From Periweissella ghanensis (GTDB taxonomy: Bacteria > Bacillota > Bacilli > Lactobacillales > Lactobacillaceae): a stretch of 64,000 nucleotides of DNA. The stretch covers positions 1-64,000 of the forward strand of contig NZ_CAKKNT010000009.1 in the NCBI RefSeq assembly GCF_918814755.1, read 5' to 3'. A program made the translations under genes and the position numbers. Shown here one piece after another: positions 10,782 to 19,181 of the stretch. The notes under the pieces are model-generated. The model saw only the letters and a list, made by a program, of their open reading frames with translations. It was not told where the DNA came from and made no database searches. The first letter of the stretch is position 1. Each line of letters opens with the position of its first letter.

Positions 10782-10810
10782 ATTATAGCGAAATTTTATC
10801 ATGCTTGAAA
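10782..10810 (-). promoter_or_regulatory. Promoter of prpC-prkC
   Basis: On the minus strand, TTTCAA (10805-10810), a 17-base spacer and TATAAT (10782-10787), ending 35 bases before the prpC start codon. Confidence 0.6.
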
Positions 10811-10869
10811 TGTATAACTTCTCCTCATAGACTAGCTATGCTTTACAATTATAGCAAATTAGCACTAAA

Positions 10870-10901
10870 AAATGGTTGATTGCATAAACAATCAACCATT
10901 T
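10870..10901 (-). terminator. Terminator after the YtxH gene
   Basis: AAATGGTTGATTG and CAATCAACCATTT form a 13-bp perfect stem with a 6-base loop. On the minus strand it is followed by a T run, just downstream of the YtxH-domain gene. Confidence 0.85.
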
Positions 10902-10918
10902 CATAGTAAATATCGCAG

Positions 10919-11419
10919 TTATTTTTTTGGTGCTGCTGGTTTAGTTGGTTCCAATACTTCAACCTTAACATCGTCTTCTGTCTTAAAGGCGGCTTTGACA
11001 TCTTCTGTCTTTGGTAAAGTTGCCTTATCAGCAACATCTTCAGCAGTTAAATCTAAGTCAATGTCATCATTTTCATCGTCAGTAGCCTCTTCATCTTTAC
11101 CACTGAGTTTTTCTTTGACGTCACTAACTACACCTTGCGCTTTTTCCTTAGCTTTTTCAGCCAATTCTTGTGACTTAGCAACTAAATCACTATAGTGATC
11201 ATCTTCATCTTTGCGCTTTTGAATTTGATCACGCATGTCTTCCACAATATCTGTAGCATAGTATGCATAATCAATGGCGCTATCACGCATACCATCGATT
11301 TTTTCACGTGCATCTTTAATTAATTTTTCTTGTTTTTGTGGTGTTAACGCCTTAAATGCGGCAAAAGCTGCTGCCCCACCAATTGCTAATCCAGTTAAAA
11401 GACCTAATTTTTTTCCCAT
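10919..11419 (-). CDS. YtxH-domain general-stress-like protein
   Basis: A 166-aa protein with an N-terminal hydrophobic, glycine-rich membrane segment (GLLTGLAIGGAAAFAAF) directly after MGKK, then a long charged helical region, typical of YtxH (GsiB-neighbour) proteins. The second half is very acidic, with a D/E-rich patch around residue 115. The C-terminus, DDVKVEVLEPTKPAAPKK, contains a short segment also found at the end of the protein at 16898-17881. The ATG at 11419 is chosen because GGAGG lies 9 bases before it. It is 39 bp downstream of the DUF948 gene and probably forms an operon with it. Role unknown; envelope stress is a family-based guess. Confidence 0.8.
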   Translation of the reverse strand: MGKKLGLLTGLAIGGAAAFAAFKALTPQKQEKLIKDAREKIDGMRDSAIDYAYYATDIVEDMRDQIQKRKDEDDHYSDLVAKSQELAEKAKEKAQGVVSDVKEKLSGKDEEATDDENDDIDLDLTAEDVADKATLPKTEDVKAAFKTEDDVKVEVLEPTKPAAPKK

Positions 11420-11458
11420 ATTTACTTCCTCCATTGACAAAAATTAACGTAATTTAGC

Positions 11459-11860
11459 TTACTTACTTTTTTTGTTTGTGCGGTGATTACGGTAACTTTG
11501 GAATGCTGATTTGGAAATCTTTGATGCGATTGCTAAGCCAGCAAAGCCCTTCGTATTAGCGCCCACGGTTGATACGCGCGTTGTTAAATTACGTGTTGCG
11601 TCATTCAAACTTGAAACTGATTCGCCTAAATCCCCAACCGCTTTAAATGCCGGGTCAATCGTCTTAACCTTACCATTAACATCAGTCAATAATTCATTAG
11701 CATTTGCTAAAATTTCTTCCACTTCCCGTGAAATTTGATCAACGTCCCCAGTTACGATACCAATACTTTTAGTTAGACGGAGTAAAAAGACACCAATAAA
11801 TGCTACTAAGATTAAGAAAGCAATTGCCGCAATTAAACCCGCGATTTGCCCACCTGTCAT
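11459..11860 (-). CDS. DUF948 membrane-anchored protein
   Basis: A 133-aa protein with a single N-terminal transmembrane helix (IAGLIAAIAFLILVAFIGVFLL) followed by an amphipathic, apolipoprotein-like helical region (VDQISREVEEILANANELL) and a basic end (NHRTNKKSK). This matches DUF948 (YoxC-like) proteins, which in Firmicutes are often paired with a YtxH-domain gene, as here. GGAGG precedes the start. Exact role unknown. Confidence 0.82.
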   Translation of the reverse strand: MTGGQIAGLIAAIAFLILVAFIGVFLLRLTKSIGIVTGDVDQISREVEEILANANELLTDVNGKVKTIDPAFKAVGDLGESVSSLNDATRNLTTRVSTVGANTKGFAGLAIASKISKSAFQSYRNHRTNKKSK

Positions 11861-12043
11861 ATTGTTTCCTCCAAACCATTGTTATTATTAGAAGTTTAAC
11901 ATTGAATTTATAATGTTTCAATTAATTACATCAATTATCATCAATTCCTAGTCTTGATACTAATTAAACGATATTATAGTTGACCTCGTGTGTAGTTTGT
12001 CTATAATTATTACTGATTAAATAAAACAGAATAGGTTAATAAT

Positions 12044-12562
12044 ATGCTTGTCATTCATAGTTCAAAACTTTTAGGAACCCACGTTAAGGTGCCTAAAGAT
12101 TTACAAATCCCCGCCGAAACACCCAATTTAATTAATTGGCATGCTGATTTTTTCATGTTAAATGGTAGTTTTTACTATATCTTGGTTAATGATGCTAATC
12201 CAGATGAAACCATCGCACTTTTTAGCCCCACTCCTCTACATTATAGTCAATTGGCGCAAAGTGCTGCCGAACGAATTGCCCGTTTTTATGCCCAAACGCA
12301 AAATAAAATGGCCTTTGATAACTTCCAAGCAAGTGCCAAAGAAATCATTATTCTTCCTGACACCAACAAGCAAAATTTTGTATTAGTGGAAGAAAAGATT
12401 AAAGCGCTTAAAAAGCAGTTAAAGGCGCAAGCTAAAGCTAATCCAGTACCATTACAATCAGCAGCCTCTGGTAGAGTTACACCAAATGTTGATAAGCATG
12501 CCCGTAAATTTTACGGTGGTTTAATGACCCATGCAGTCCACAAAAACACTAAAGGCCGTTAA
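12044..12562 (+). CDS. DUF6933-like hypothetical protein
   Basis: A 172-aa protein not assigned a biochemical role. The N-terminal third (LVIHSSKLLGTHV, then INWHADFFMLNGSFYYILVND) looks like the DUF6933 family, in which a Trp-His-Ala segment is followed by a hydrophobic strand and VND. The C-terminal 60 residues are lysine-rich and probably disordered. It is preceded by a weak ribosome site and stands alone between divergent and convergent genes. The family assignment is from memory of the pattern and is tentative. Confidence 0.6.
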   Translation: MLVIHSSKLLGTHVKVPKDLQIPAETPNLINWHADFFMLNGSFYYILVNDANPDETIALFSPTPLHYSQLAQSAAERIARFYAQTQNKMAFDNFQASAKEIIILPDTNKQNFVLVEEKIKALKKQLKAQAKANPVPLQSAASGRVTPNVDKHARKFYGGLMTHAVHKNTKGR

Positions 12563-12597
12563 TAGTATTACCTTTACAGGCTATTTGTAAAGACAAT

Positions 12598-12633
12598 AAT
12601 AACCCCCTTGAAGCTAGCTTCAAGGGGGTTATT
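12598..12633. terminator. Bidirectional terminator, 36-bp perfect palindrome
   Basis: AATAACCCCCTTGAAGCT is followed immediately by its exact reverse complement. It lies between the converging DUF6933-like gene and rsmF. Confidence 0.85.
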
Positions 12634-12678
12634 TAATGCACTTCTCGATTATGCCCGACCGTTTGTCACACTTACTTG

Positions 12679-14046
12679 CTAAGCTTGTTCACGATAAATA
12701 AAGCGTAACCCTTTCGGGTAGTAATTTTTCAACGTTTGGCCGACAACCTTGGCAAAACCAAACCCATTGCCATTGATAACAACCTGATACCAACCATTCC
12801 CATTTGTTGGTGCGCTTGCTAACATCACCGTATCCCCATGGACATATTTAACCCAATCTTCTTTGGTAATTGTCACATGGTGCTTAACTTCATTTGGTTG
12901 TAACGTAAGGCCCAATGCTAAGCTTGGCTCAAACCGATTTTTCTTAAACGTGCCAAGGTGTAAACCTGGCCGCACAACACTTAACTTTTTAACGGTTAAC
13001 ATGCCCGTTGGTAAGCAATATAATTGATCACCAAAAGTTAACAACGTGCCCTCAAGTGACGTTACTAAATTATCGTTTGCAAAGGCTTGCCATTGTTTAA
13101 GCTGGTCTGTCGTTAAATTTGATTGCTCAAGGGTTTGCTTCACTGGCTCAACATCTTGGGCACGCCATTTTAATTTAGCGACGAAATGCCCTTCACCATT
13201 GAAGTGATTTGGAAAAATCCGTGCCGTTTTACTTAGGTCTGGATTACCATTAGCCCATTCAGGGCGACCATCATCGATTCCGGCCGGTTTATCAATTGGT
13301 AAAATTGAAAATTCAGGATAAGTATCTAATAACCACGCAATCATCTGCTCATTTTCTTCTGGTGCAAACGTACATGTTGAGTAAATTAATTCTGCTTCGG
13401 GTTTTAGCATTTTTACGGCATCAGCTAGAATTTCCCGTTGTAAGCTCGCACATTTAGCTGGATAATCGGCATCCCAATATTGCATTGCATCGGGATCTTT
13501 ACGAAACATTCCTTCACCTGAACACGGTGCATCGACGACAATTTTATCAAAAAATTGCGGTAGTTGCTTACTTAAGCGTGCTGGTGATTCATTGGTAACA
13601 ACCGTATTTTTGGTCCCAAATCGTTCAATATTTTCTGCTAAAATTTGTGACCGCTTCTTAATAATTTCATTGGCCACTAGTAAGCCTGATTGTTGTAAAT
13701 AACTTGCTAAGTGGGTTGCTTTACCGCCAGGAGCAGCTGAAAGATCCAAAACAAATTCATCGGGTTTGGGATGGGCCACCTCACCAACAAACATTGCACT
13801 CGGTTCTTGCGAATACACTAACCCTGCCGTGTGATCAATTGAATGCCCGTACACTTTACCAATATGGCCAAAGGGACTGTAATTAAGCCGACCGTCATCG
13901 GGAGTGTCCGCAAGCTCTTGATTCGCTTTTAACGGATTAATCCGATACGCCTTTTTAACTGGTGTATCAAAAGCCGCAAAAAAACTCGGCGCTTCATCTT
14001 TCAATAATGTTGTATATTTTTCAATAAAGGCAAGCGGTAATTCCAT
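12679..14046 (-). CDS. rsmF: 16S rRNA m5C methyltransferase, RsmF/YebU type
   Basis: SAM-dependent RNA m5C methyltransferase of 455 aa. The NOL1/NOP2/Sun core shows the SAM site LDLSAAPGGKATHLA, the catalytic motif DAPCSGEGMFRKDP and the second cysteine in YSTCTFAPEENE. The C-terminal third (after HFVAKL) is the RsmF-type extension with PUA-like and zinc-free parts (GLHLGTFKKNRFEPS, LGLTLQ). Homologues methylate 16S rRNA near C1407; in Gram-positives the exact position varies, so site specificity is inferred. Confidence 0.9.
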   Translation of the reverse strand: MELPLAFIEKYTTLLKDEAPSFFAAFDTPVKKAYRINPLKANQELADTPDDGRLNYSPFGHIGKVYGHSIDHTAGLVYSQEPSAMFVGEVAHPKPDEFVLDLSAAPGGKATHLASYLQQSGLLVANEIIKKRSQILAENIERFGTKNTVVTNESPARLSKQLPQFFDKIVVDAPCSGEGMFRKDPDAMQYWDADYPAKCASLQREILADAVKMLKPEAELIYSTCTFAPEENEQMIAWLLDTYPEFSILPIDKPAGIDDGRPEWANGNPDLSKTARIFPNHFNGEGHFVAKLKWRAQDVEPVKQTLEQSNLTTDQLKQWQAFANDNLVTSLEGTLLTFGDQLYCLPTGMLTVKKLSVVRPGLHLGTFKKNRFEPSLALGLTLQPNEVKHHVTITKEDWVKYVHGDTVMLASAPTNGNGWYQVVINGNGFGFAKVVGQTLKNYYPKGLRFIYREQA

Positions 14047-14152
14047 TCTGTTTCTCCTATTTTCCTAATGGTGTCTTTTTTAGTTTGCACATTTAATTAA
14101 CTTAGAATATCATTAGAGTATTATTAATTTATTCTAACAAGAGGTAATTGCT

Positions 14153-15289
14153 ATGCATGATGCGATTTTATTGTTGCAAAAAATCATCCAGATTCCCACA
14201 ACAAATGATTATGAAGAGCGCGTGGCACTCTTAATTCAATCAACCTTAGCTCAACATAATATCCCTGCCAAAATAATTAACTATGCCCCTAATCGTAGTA
14301 ATTTGATTGCTGAAATTGGTAATCCAGATGCTCCCAATGTCCTTGGTTTAACGGGCCATTTAGATGTTGTCTTACCTGGTAATCTTGCTGATTGGCATTA
14401 TCCACCGTTTGCTGCTCAAATTGATGGTACGCGCCTGTATGGGCGTGGTGCAGCCGATATGAAATCGGGGGTCGTTGCGATGGTCTATGCCTTGATTGGG
14501 CTAGCATCCCATCAAGCTGATTTAAACGGGCGCGTTCGGCTTATTTTAACCATTGGTGAAGAAAATGGTGCCCAAGGAGCCCATCAATTAACTGCCCTCC
14601 ATTACGCCGATGACTTAACTGGCTTAATTGTTGGTGAACCAACCGATGGCCAAATTGTCTACGCCCATAAAGGCTCTTTTAACTATACCGTCACTGCCAA
14701 AGGTAAACAAGTTCATTCATCAACCCCAGAATTGGGGATTAATGCTATTAATGGGCTTGTGGCCTTTGCTAATCGTGAAGCCCATCTCTTTGATGATGCT
14801 CCCGTGGATGAAGTTTTAGGTTCATTAGCCCATAGTATCACGGTTTTTCACGGTGGTGAACAAATTAATAATATTCCAGCTGACGCCTATTTACGTGGTA
14901 ACATTCGGCCGATTCCAACATTTGATAATCAAGCCGTGACCCAACGATTAACAGATGCGGTTAATCAATTAAACACCGACCATGGTGCTCACTTGGAATT
15001 AGCCATTGATAACAGCTTTATGCCCGTCAAAACCGCTTTACAATCACCTTTAATTACTGCGGCCCAAACTGCTATTACTAAAATTTGGCAACATCCTAGT
15101 GACTTAACGGTATTTGCTGGGGCTACCGATGCTTCAGAGTTTGTCTTAGCCCCCAACCAATTTGAAACGATTCTCTTAGGACCAGGCCCATTTAGTATTG
15201 CCCACCAAGTTGATGAATATGTTGAACTATCACAATTTGAGGCGATGATTACCATCTATCAACAAATAGCCTATCAATTCTTACAATAA
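14153..15289 (+). CDS. M20-family deacylase/peptidase (ArgE/DapE type)
   Basis: Zinc aminoacylase-type enzyme of 378 aa. The metal-binding and catalytic motifs are present: GHLDVVLPG, the GRGAADMKSG bridging aspartate, TIGEENGAQGAH with the catalytic glutamate pair, and a late FAGATDASEF histidine-region equivalent. A dimerisation domain with KGSFNYTVTAKGKQVHSS lies in the middle. It resembles the ArgE/DapE/ACY1 group annotated as succinyl-diaminopimelate desuccinylase in lactobacilli. There is no adjacent lysine-pathway gene, so the substrate is unresolved. AAGAGG precedes the ATG. Confidence 0.85.
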   Translation: MHDAILLLQKIIQIPTTNDYEERVALLIQSTLAQHNIPAKIINYAPNRSNLIAEIGNPDAPNVLGLTGHLDVVLPGNLADWHYPPFAAQIDGTRLYGRGAADMKSGVVAMVYALIGLASHQADLNGRVRLILTIGEENGAQGAHQLTALHYADDLTGLIVGEPTDGQIVYAHKGSFNYTVTAKGKQVHSSTPELGINAINGLVAFANREAHLFDDAPVDEVLGSLAHSITVFHGGEQINNIPADAYLRGNIRPIPTFDNQAVTQRLTDAVNQLNTDHGAHLELAIDNSFMPVKTALQSPLITAAQTAITKIWQHPSDLTVFAGATDASEFVLAPNQFETILLGPGPFSIAHQVDEYVELSQFEAMITIYQQIAYQFLQ

Positions 15290-15301
15290 ACGTTAATATA
15301 G

Positions 15302-15333
15302 AAAGGGACGAACTTAATTAAGTTCGTCCCTTT
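15302..15333. terminator. Bidirectional terminator, 32-bp perfect palindrome
   Basis: AAAGGGACGAACTTAA joined directly to its reverse complement, followed by T runs. It lies between the M20 gene (+) and rbsK (-). Confidence 0.88.
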
Positions 15334-15366
15334 TTATATTAAATGAACTTAGCGTTAAGTACTTAC

Positions 15367-16296
15367 TTAAACGTCTTTTTCGATAGCCGCTTGAACTTGA
15401 GCAAGCTTAGGAATTGATGGTAGTGCCCCAGCGCCTTGAACGGTAATTGATGACGCGCGATTTGAAAACTTAACGGCATCACCGATATTACTTAGATTCA
15501 ATTCTAGTTGTGAAGCTAAGGTACCGATAAAAGTATCTCCAGCTGCCGTCGTATCAATGGCGTTAACCTTAAAGGCCGGTACGAAGCCTGCCCCATTAAC
15601 CGTACTGTAGTATGCTCCTCGAGCACCGACAGTAATAATTAAATTTTGGACACCTAATTCACGGAATTTACGCGCATTCGCTTCCATTGAAGCCTCATCA
15701 GTTACTGCAATACCAGAAATAGTTTCGGCTTCCGTTTCATTAGGCACAATTAAATCTGTTAAACCAAGTAATTCTGGTTGGATATCAGTTTTGGCTGGTG
15801 CGGGATTAAGAATTGTAAAGACGCCATTTTGTTTTGCCATTTCAAAAGCTTTTAAAGTCACTTCTAATGGTGTTTCAAATTGGGCCACTAAGACATCACA
15901 ATTAATAATGGCATCTTCGGCACTTTGAACATCCGCCACTGATAATGATTGGTTCGCCCCACCATGAATCAAAATCGTGTTGCTACCATCTTTTTCAAGC
16001 ATGATAAATGCTGAACCAGTACCGATTTCTGCGTGTGTTTTAATATTTGTAATATCAACATTGTCTGCTTTCATCGCATCCAACATCATTTGACCATTTT
16101 GATCATTTCCAACGGCACCAACAAATGTAGTAGCTGCATTCATGCGTGCAGCCGCAATTGCTTGATTGGCACCCTTGCCACCAGGGGCTGTGGTGGCATC
16201 ATACATTGCCATGGTTTCACCTTGCTTTGGTAACCGATCAATATGCATGATAGTATCAGCATTCAAACTACCTAATACTGTAATTTTACGTGTCAT
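15367..16296 (-). CDS. rbsK: Ribokinase
   Basis: PfkB-family sugar kinase of 309 aa phosphorylating D-ribose. Signature segments are GSLNADTIMHIDRLPKQGET, the GGKGANQAIAAAR motif, LNPAPAK, VPNETEAE, ITVGARGAYY and the catalytic DTTAAGDTFIGTLAS. The frame is open to 16350, but GGAGGGG lies 7 bases before the ATG at 16296, which also gives the usual N-terminus. No ribose transporter or rbsD flanks it. It lies 86 bp after the dUTPase-like gene on the same strand with no terminator between them, so it may be read from that transcript. Confidence 0.93.
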   Translation of the reverse strand: MTRKITVLGSLNADTIMHIDRLPKQGETMAMYDATTAPGGKGANQAIAAARMNAATTFVGAVGNDQNGQMMLDAMKADNVDITNIKTHAEIGTGSAFIMLEKDGSNTILIHGGANQSLSVADVQSAEDAIINCDVLVAQFETPLEVTLKAFEMAKQNGVFTILNPAPAKTDIQPELLGLTDLIVPNETEAETISGIAVTDEASMEANARKFRELGVQNLIITVGARGAYYSTVNGAGFVPAFKVNAIDTTAAGDTFIGTLASQLELNLSNIGDAVKFSNRASSITVQGAGALPSIPKLAQVQAAIEKDV

Positions 16297-16382
16297 TCCT
16301 TGACCCCTCCGTATTAAAATAAACTTTATTTCAGCATACCATATATTCACGCTGGATTCCGCAAATATATTTACAACATCTT

Positions 16383-16895
16383 TTAATTTATTTCATCGAT
16401 TAAAAGATTAAAGCATTCATTAAAATGGCCCATAATAGCATCGGGTGCCAATTCTAATTCAACTAACCCTAATTTTAAATAAGACTTGAGTAAATGCTTA
16501 TAATCTTCTTGGCTATGGCGTAAATAACAATTCCACGCCATCGTCTTTAAGCCTAAATAGTGGTTATGCAGATTGCCATGCGGAAATTTACTCAATTTCT
16601 CGATATCAGCTGCTTCAATAACTACTAGGTGCATCCATTGTTCAATTTGGGCCAACCATAAAATACTATCTAAACCTTGGACATAATCATCTAAAAGTTT
16701 GTTTTGATCCACATTTAGGTTTTCATCCCAAAATTTAAACCAACCCGCAGTATCCGCCACGCGTCCTAAGCTAACATCCAAATTTTCGTAGCTTATTTTA
16801 CGTAAATCATCACCCCGAAACCGCATCCCGCGGACATTGGGTAATTCTCGATGATATTGACGTGACAACCGTAATAATTCATTCGTATCTAACAT
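16383..16895 (-). CDS. Degenerate dimeric dUTPase-like (MazG-fold) protein
   Basis: A 170-aa all-alpha protein. The stretch DVSLGRVADTAGWFKFW then NKLLDDYVQGLDSILWLA aligns by eye with the dimeric dUTPase family, where the consensus reads VELGELANE-FKFW and EYVDGLHF. The metal-binding acids of the first motif (ExxE) are S and R here, and those of the second (ExxD) are D and Q. The fold is probably kept but dUTP hydrolysis is doubtful. It starts 3 bp after the preceding 327-aa gene and appears to be the third member of an operon. Function unknown. Confidence 0.6.
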   Translation of the reverse strand: MLDTNELLRLSRQYHRELPNVRGMRFRGDDLRKISYENLDVSLGRVADTAGWFKFWDENLNVDQNKLLDDYVQGLDSILWLAQIEQWMHLVVIEAADIEKLSKFPHGNLHNHYLGLKTMAWNCYLRHSQEDYKHLLKSYLKLGLVELELAPDAIMGHFNECFNLLIDEIN

Positions 16896-16897
16896 CT

Positions 16898-17881
16898 TTA
16901 GATACTCCGTGGTTGTAAAACTTCGACTTTTACTTCATCCGCTACCATAGTTGGTTGGGCCGGTTGAATTTCTAAGACTTCACGATTTTCAAGGTACCAC
17001 CGTTGAATGAATGGGAAATTAACTAAAACATTCAATAATGATGCCTTACCTTGAGCATCAAGGACTTCAAAATGCCAATATTTACTTAACTGGCGATTAT
17101 CTTCACTTTGTAAGAACCGTAATTCTAACTCATCGGTCAATACTAAGCGGGCCCCAAAACCACTTTCAACTGGTTGCATTAAAACATTGGCTGGTGCCGA
17201 TGCAATAAATAATTTATCTAGAATTTGACTTGGTAATTCCGCACTAACCGTTTGATAACGATATTCATTATTAGTTTCCAAGATACTGTAATCAATTTCA
17301 AATTCAAGATTTTTAGCCAAGATAGCCGCAAAGTCAAGTAAGACATTAATCACTTGATCACTTTCAGCCGGTAAAATCTGTGTCGTTGGTTGCACCATAA
17401 AGAAATCAATAATGTCTTTACTATTAAACGTCAACTTGCGGGCCGCAAAATCTAAATAAAAGAGCTGCTTATCAGATTCAATTTCCGTGAAATAAGCCCC
17501 ACTGCGGGTTGCTTCACTAAATTGATAACGGACTTTAGTACCAGTTCCTGCTAAGAACACTCCTAATTCTTCATGATCGGGAGCACTCGCTAAGCTAAAA
17601 TCAGTCACTTGGTTAATTTCTAGCAAGCGAGTGGTAAATAATAAAAACCAATCCGCAGTACTATATTGGTGTGGAAATTGAACTTGGTTAGAGCCAAGGC
17701 GCAACTTCATTAATCCTTGAATGGCCTGCAAAAGTTCACTGGGTGAAGTTGTTTGTAATACTGTACTTAAAAGTTCCGTAAATTCAAAGCCAGCTTGTAA
17801 ACTTTGCTTGATTTCATTATTATAATTCGTCAAACTTTGGCTTGGTAAAACCCCAGCAGGTAAATTTGTTTGCTTACTCAT
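16898..17881 (-). CDS. Uncharacterised 327-aa protein
   Basis: I do not recognise the family. No signal peptide or membrane segment is visible. The protein is acidic, mixed alpha/beta, with several aromatic-rich strand-like pieces (YSTADWFLLFTTRLLEIN, KYWHFEVLDAQGKASLL) and a C-terminal tail DEVKVEVLQPRSI that echoes the tail of the YtxH protein. The start at 17881 (MSKQTNLP) overlaps the upstream coiled-coil gene by 8 bp. The frame is open to 17914, but that would overlap by about 40 bp. Tight coupling on both sides implies a joint function with its neighbours. Confidence 0.65.
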   Translation of the reverse strand: MSKQTNLPAGVLPSQSLTNYNNEIKQSLQAGFEFTELLSTVLQTTSPSELLQAIQGLMKLRLGSNQVQFPHQYSTADWFLLFTTRLLEINQVTDFSLASAPDHEELGVFLAGTGTKVRYQFSEATRSGAYFTEIESDKQLFYLDFAARKLTFNSKDIIDFFMVQPTTQILPAESDQVINVLLDFAAILAKNLEFEIDYSILETNNEYRYQTVSAELPSQILDKLFIASAPANVLMQPVESGFGARLVLTDELELRFLQSEDNRQLSKYWHFEVLDAQGKASLLNVLVNFPFIQRWYLENREVLEIQPAQPTMVADEVKVEVLQPRSI

Positions 17882-18746
17882 AGTCGCCAAATGCCCCCTT
17901 TTCTTCCTTGGCAATCAAGGTTGCTAAATATGCGGTGTAAAGGTGAGCCACTGCGGTTTCAAAGGCTTCAAAATCACCAAATTTTTCCATGATACTCTTA
18001 TGTTCATAACTTAAAATTGTGTCTTCTTTTGAATAGAATAAGATTTGATCATTATTTTCAATAATTTGGGTCCGCGCATTTTTAGCTTCTTCATCTTGAA
18101 TTTGGAGTTCTTCAAGGTGTGCCACTAATTCATCACGTTGTTCTTTTAGCTTACCGTTAGCAAACAAGCCTTGACGGGCATTGGTAACTTCGTCAATTTG
18201 AGCTCGTAAACTACCTTTTTGCATATCACGTTGACTTTGGCCATCGACTAGTTGTTGTAAATGTTCATTTTGCTTAGTCAAGTTGGTAATTTTTTCAGTA
18301 TTTAAGCGTTGGTTGTCCTTTGATAGCGCAACTGAATCGGTTAATTTTTGATATTCGGTCGTATCAAAAACAAATTTAACGTCCAAGACATCAAGATACC
18401 CAAAACTGCGGCGATCCCACCAATTTCCAAAGTAAATTTGGTAAACACCTTCATCAATTTCTTTGTAATAAAAGAATGGGAAGGCAACTGATAAATATGC
18501 AATTAATTTATTAGCAAGTAAGTGGCTTAATTGTGGTTTTAAATTGGCCACCATTTCTGCTAAATCATCATTGCTTTGGCCTGGTTGTTGTAACACTTGC
18601 GTTTGATATTTTTTACGCGCAAGTAATTCAAATACTAAGCGATCGTCTTGCACAAGAATCGCTTGTCGAAGATCAGATAAGTACCCTAGCTTCTCATCAA
18701 GTTTGCCGATTAACTCGGGATTTGTCGTTTTTGCATTTTCTACCAT
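17874..18746 (-). CDS. Uncharacterised coiled-coil protein
   Basis: A 290-aa protein not assigned a function. An N-terminal mixed domain has a hydrophobic, aromatic segment (LSVAFPFFYYKEI, then GVYQIYFGNWWDRRSFGY) around residues 85-115. This is followed by a long heptad-like coiled coil, about residues 130-230 (NQRLNTEKITNLTKQNEHL, LKEQRDELVAHLEEL), and a short helical end. Such proteins are sometimes annotated as SbcC-like only because of the coil; no Walker motifs are present, so it is not an ATPase. The ATG at 18746 is chosen for the GGGG ribosome site 10 bases upstream. It is first of the three-gene unit. Confidence 0.65.
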   Translation of the reverse strand: MVENAKTTNPELIGKLDEKLGYLSDLRQAILVQDDRLVFELLARKKYQTQVLQQPGQSNDDLAEMVANLKPQLSHLLANKLIAYLSVAFPFFYYKEIDEGVYQIYFGNWWDRRSFGYLDVLDVKFVFDTTEYQKLTDSVALSKDNQRLNTEKITNLTKQNEHLQQLVDGQSQRDMQKGSLRAQIDEVTNARQGLFANGKLKEQRDELVAHLEELQIQDEEAKNARTQIIENNDQILFYSKEDTILSYEHKSIMEKFGDFEAFETAVAHLYTAYLATLIAKEEKGAFGDYE

Positions 18747-18888
18747 ACTATTCACGCCCCATTTATATTGATAACTCTATTCTACCAATAATTCACTGAT
18801 TTGTTCGTTTGAATGTAATAAATTTAGTAATTTTTCGCTGATTAATAGTTTTAATTCATTTAATCTTTAAAAATCACGGCTTAAACAA

Positions 18889-18919
18889 AAAAACCAAAGG
18901 AGCTAACTCCCTTGGTTTT
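18889..18919 (-). terminator. Terminator after rpoZ
   Basis: AAACCAAAGGAG-CTAA-CTCCCTTGGTTT forms an 11-of-12 bp stem with A and T runs at both ends, 16 bp beyond the rpoZ stop on the minus strand. Confidence 0.88.
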
Positions 18920-18935
18920 TTAATAATATTTAAAA

Positions 18936-19181
18936 TTACTTGAAACCATTCTTACGCAATTTAGCGGCTTCGGCAATGGCATCAGTTCCTGGTTCGATAA
19001 TCACATCACCAGCTTCAATTTCTTCAAGTGCTTGACCAATTGATTTAACGGAATCAAAGTGATCTAAAGTTGGCTTAGCACCAGCTTCAAGTTCGTGAGC
19101 ACGTTTTGAAGCTAATGAAATTAACTTGTAACGTGAATCAACATTTTCTAATAATTTATCAACAGATGGGTATAAAATCAT
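18936..19181 (-). CDS. rpoZ: RNA polymerase omega subunit
   Basis: An 81-aa protein matching Firmicute omega (YloH): [20 protein letters not shown] at the N-terminus, then the conserved [14 protein letters not shown] helix and the [17 protein letters not shown] segment. It overlaps gmk by 4 bp, the standard gmk-rpoZ arrangement. In many relatives priA, fmt and rsmB follow; here a terminator follows instead. Confidence 0.95.
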   Translation of the reverse strand: MILYPSVDKLLENVDSRYKLISLASKRAHELEAGAKPTLDHFDSVKSIGQALEEIEAGDVIIEPGTDAIAEAAKLRKNGFK

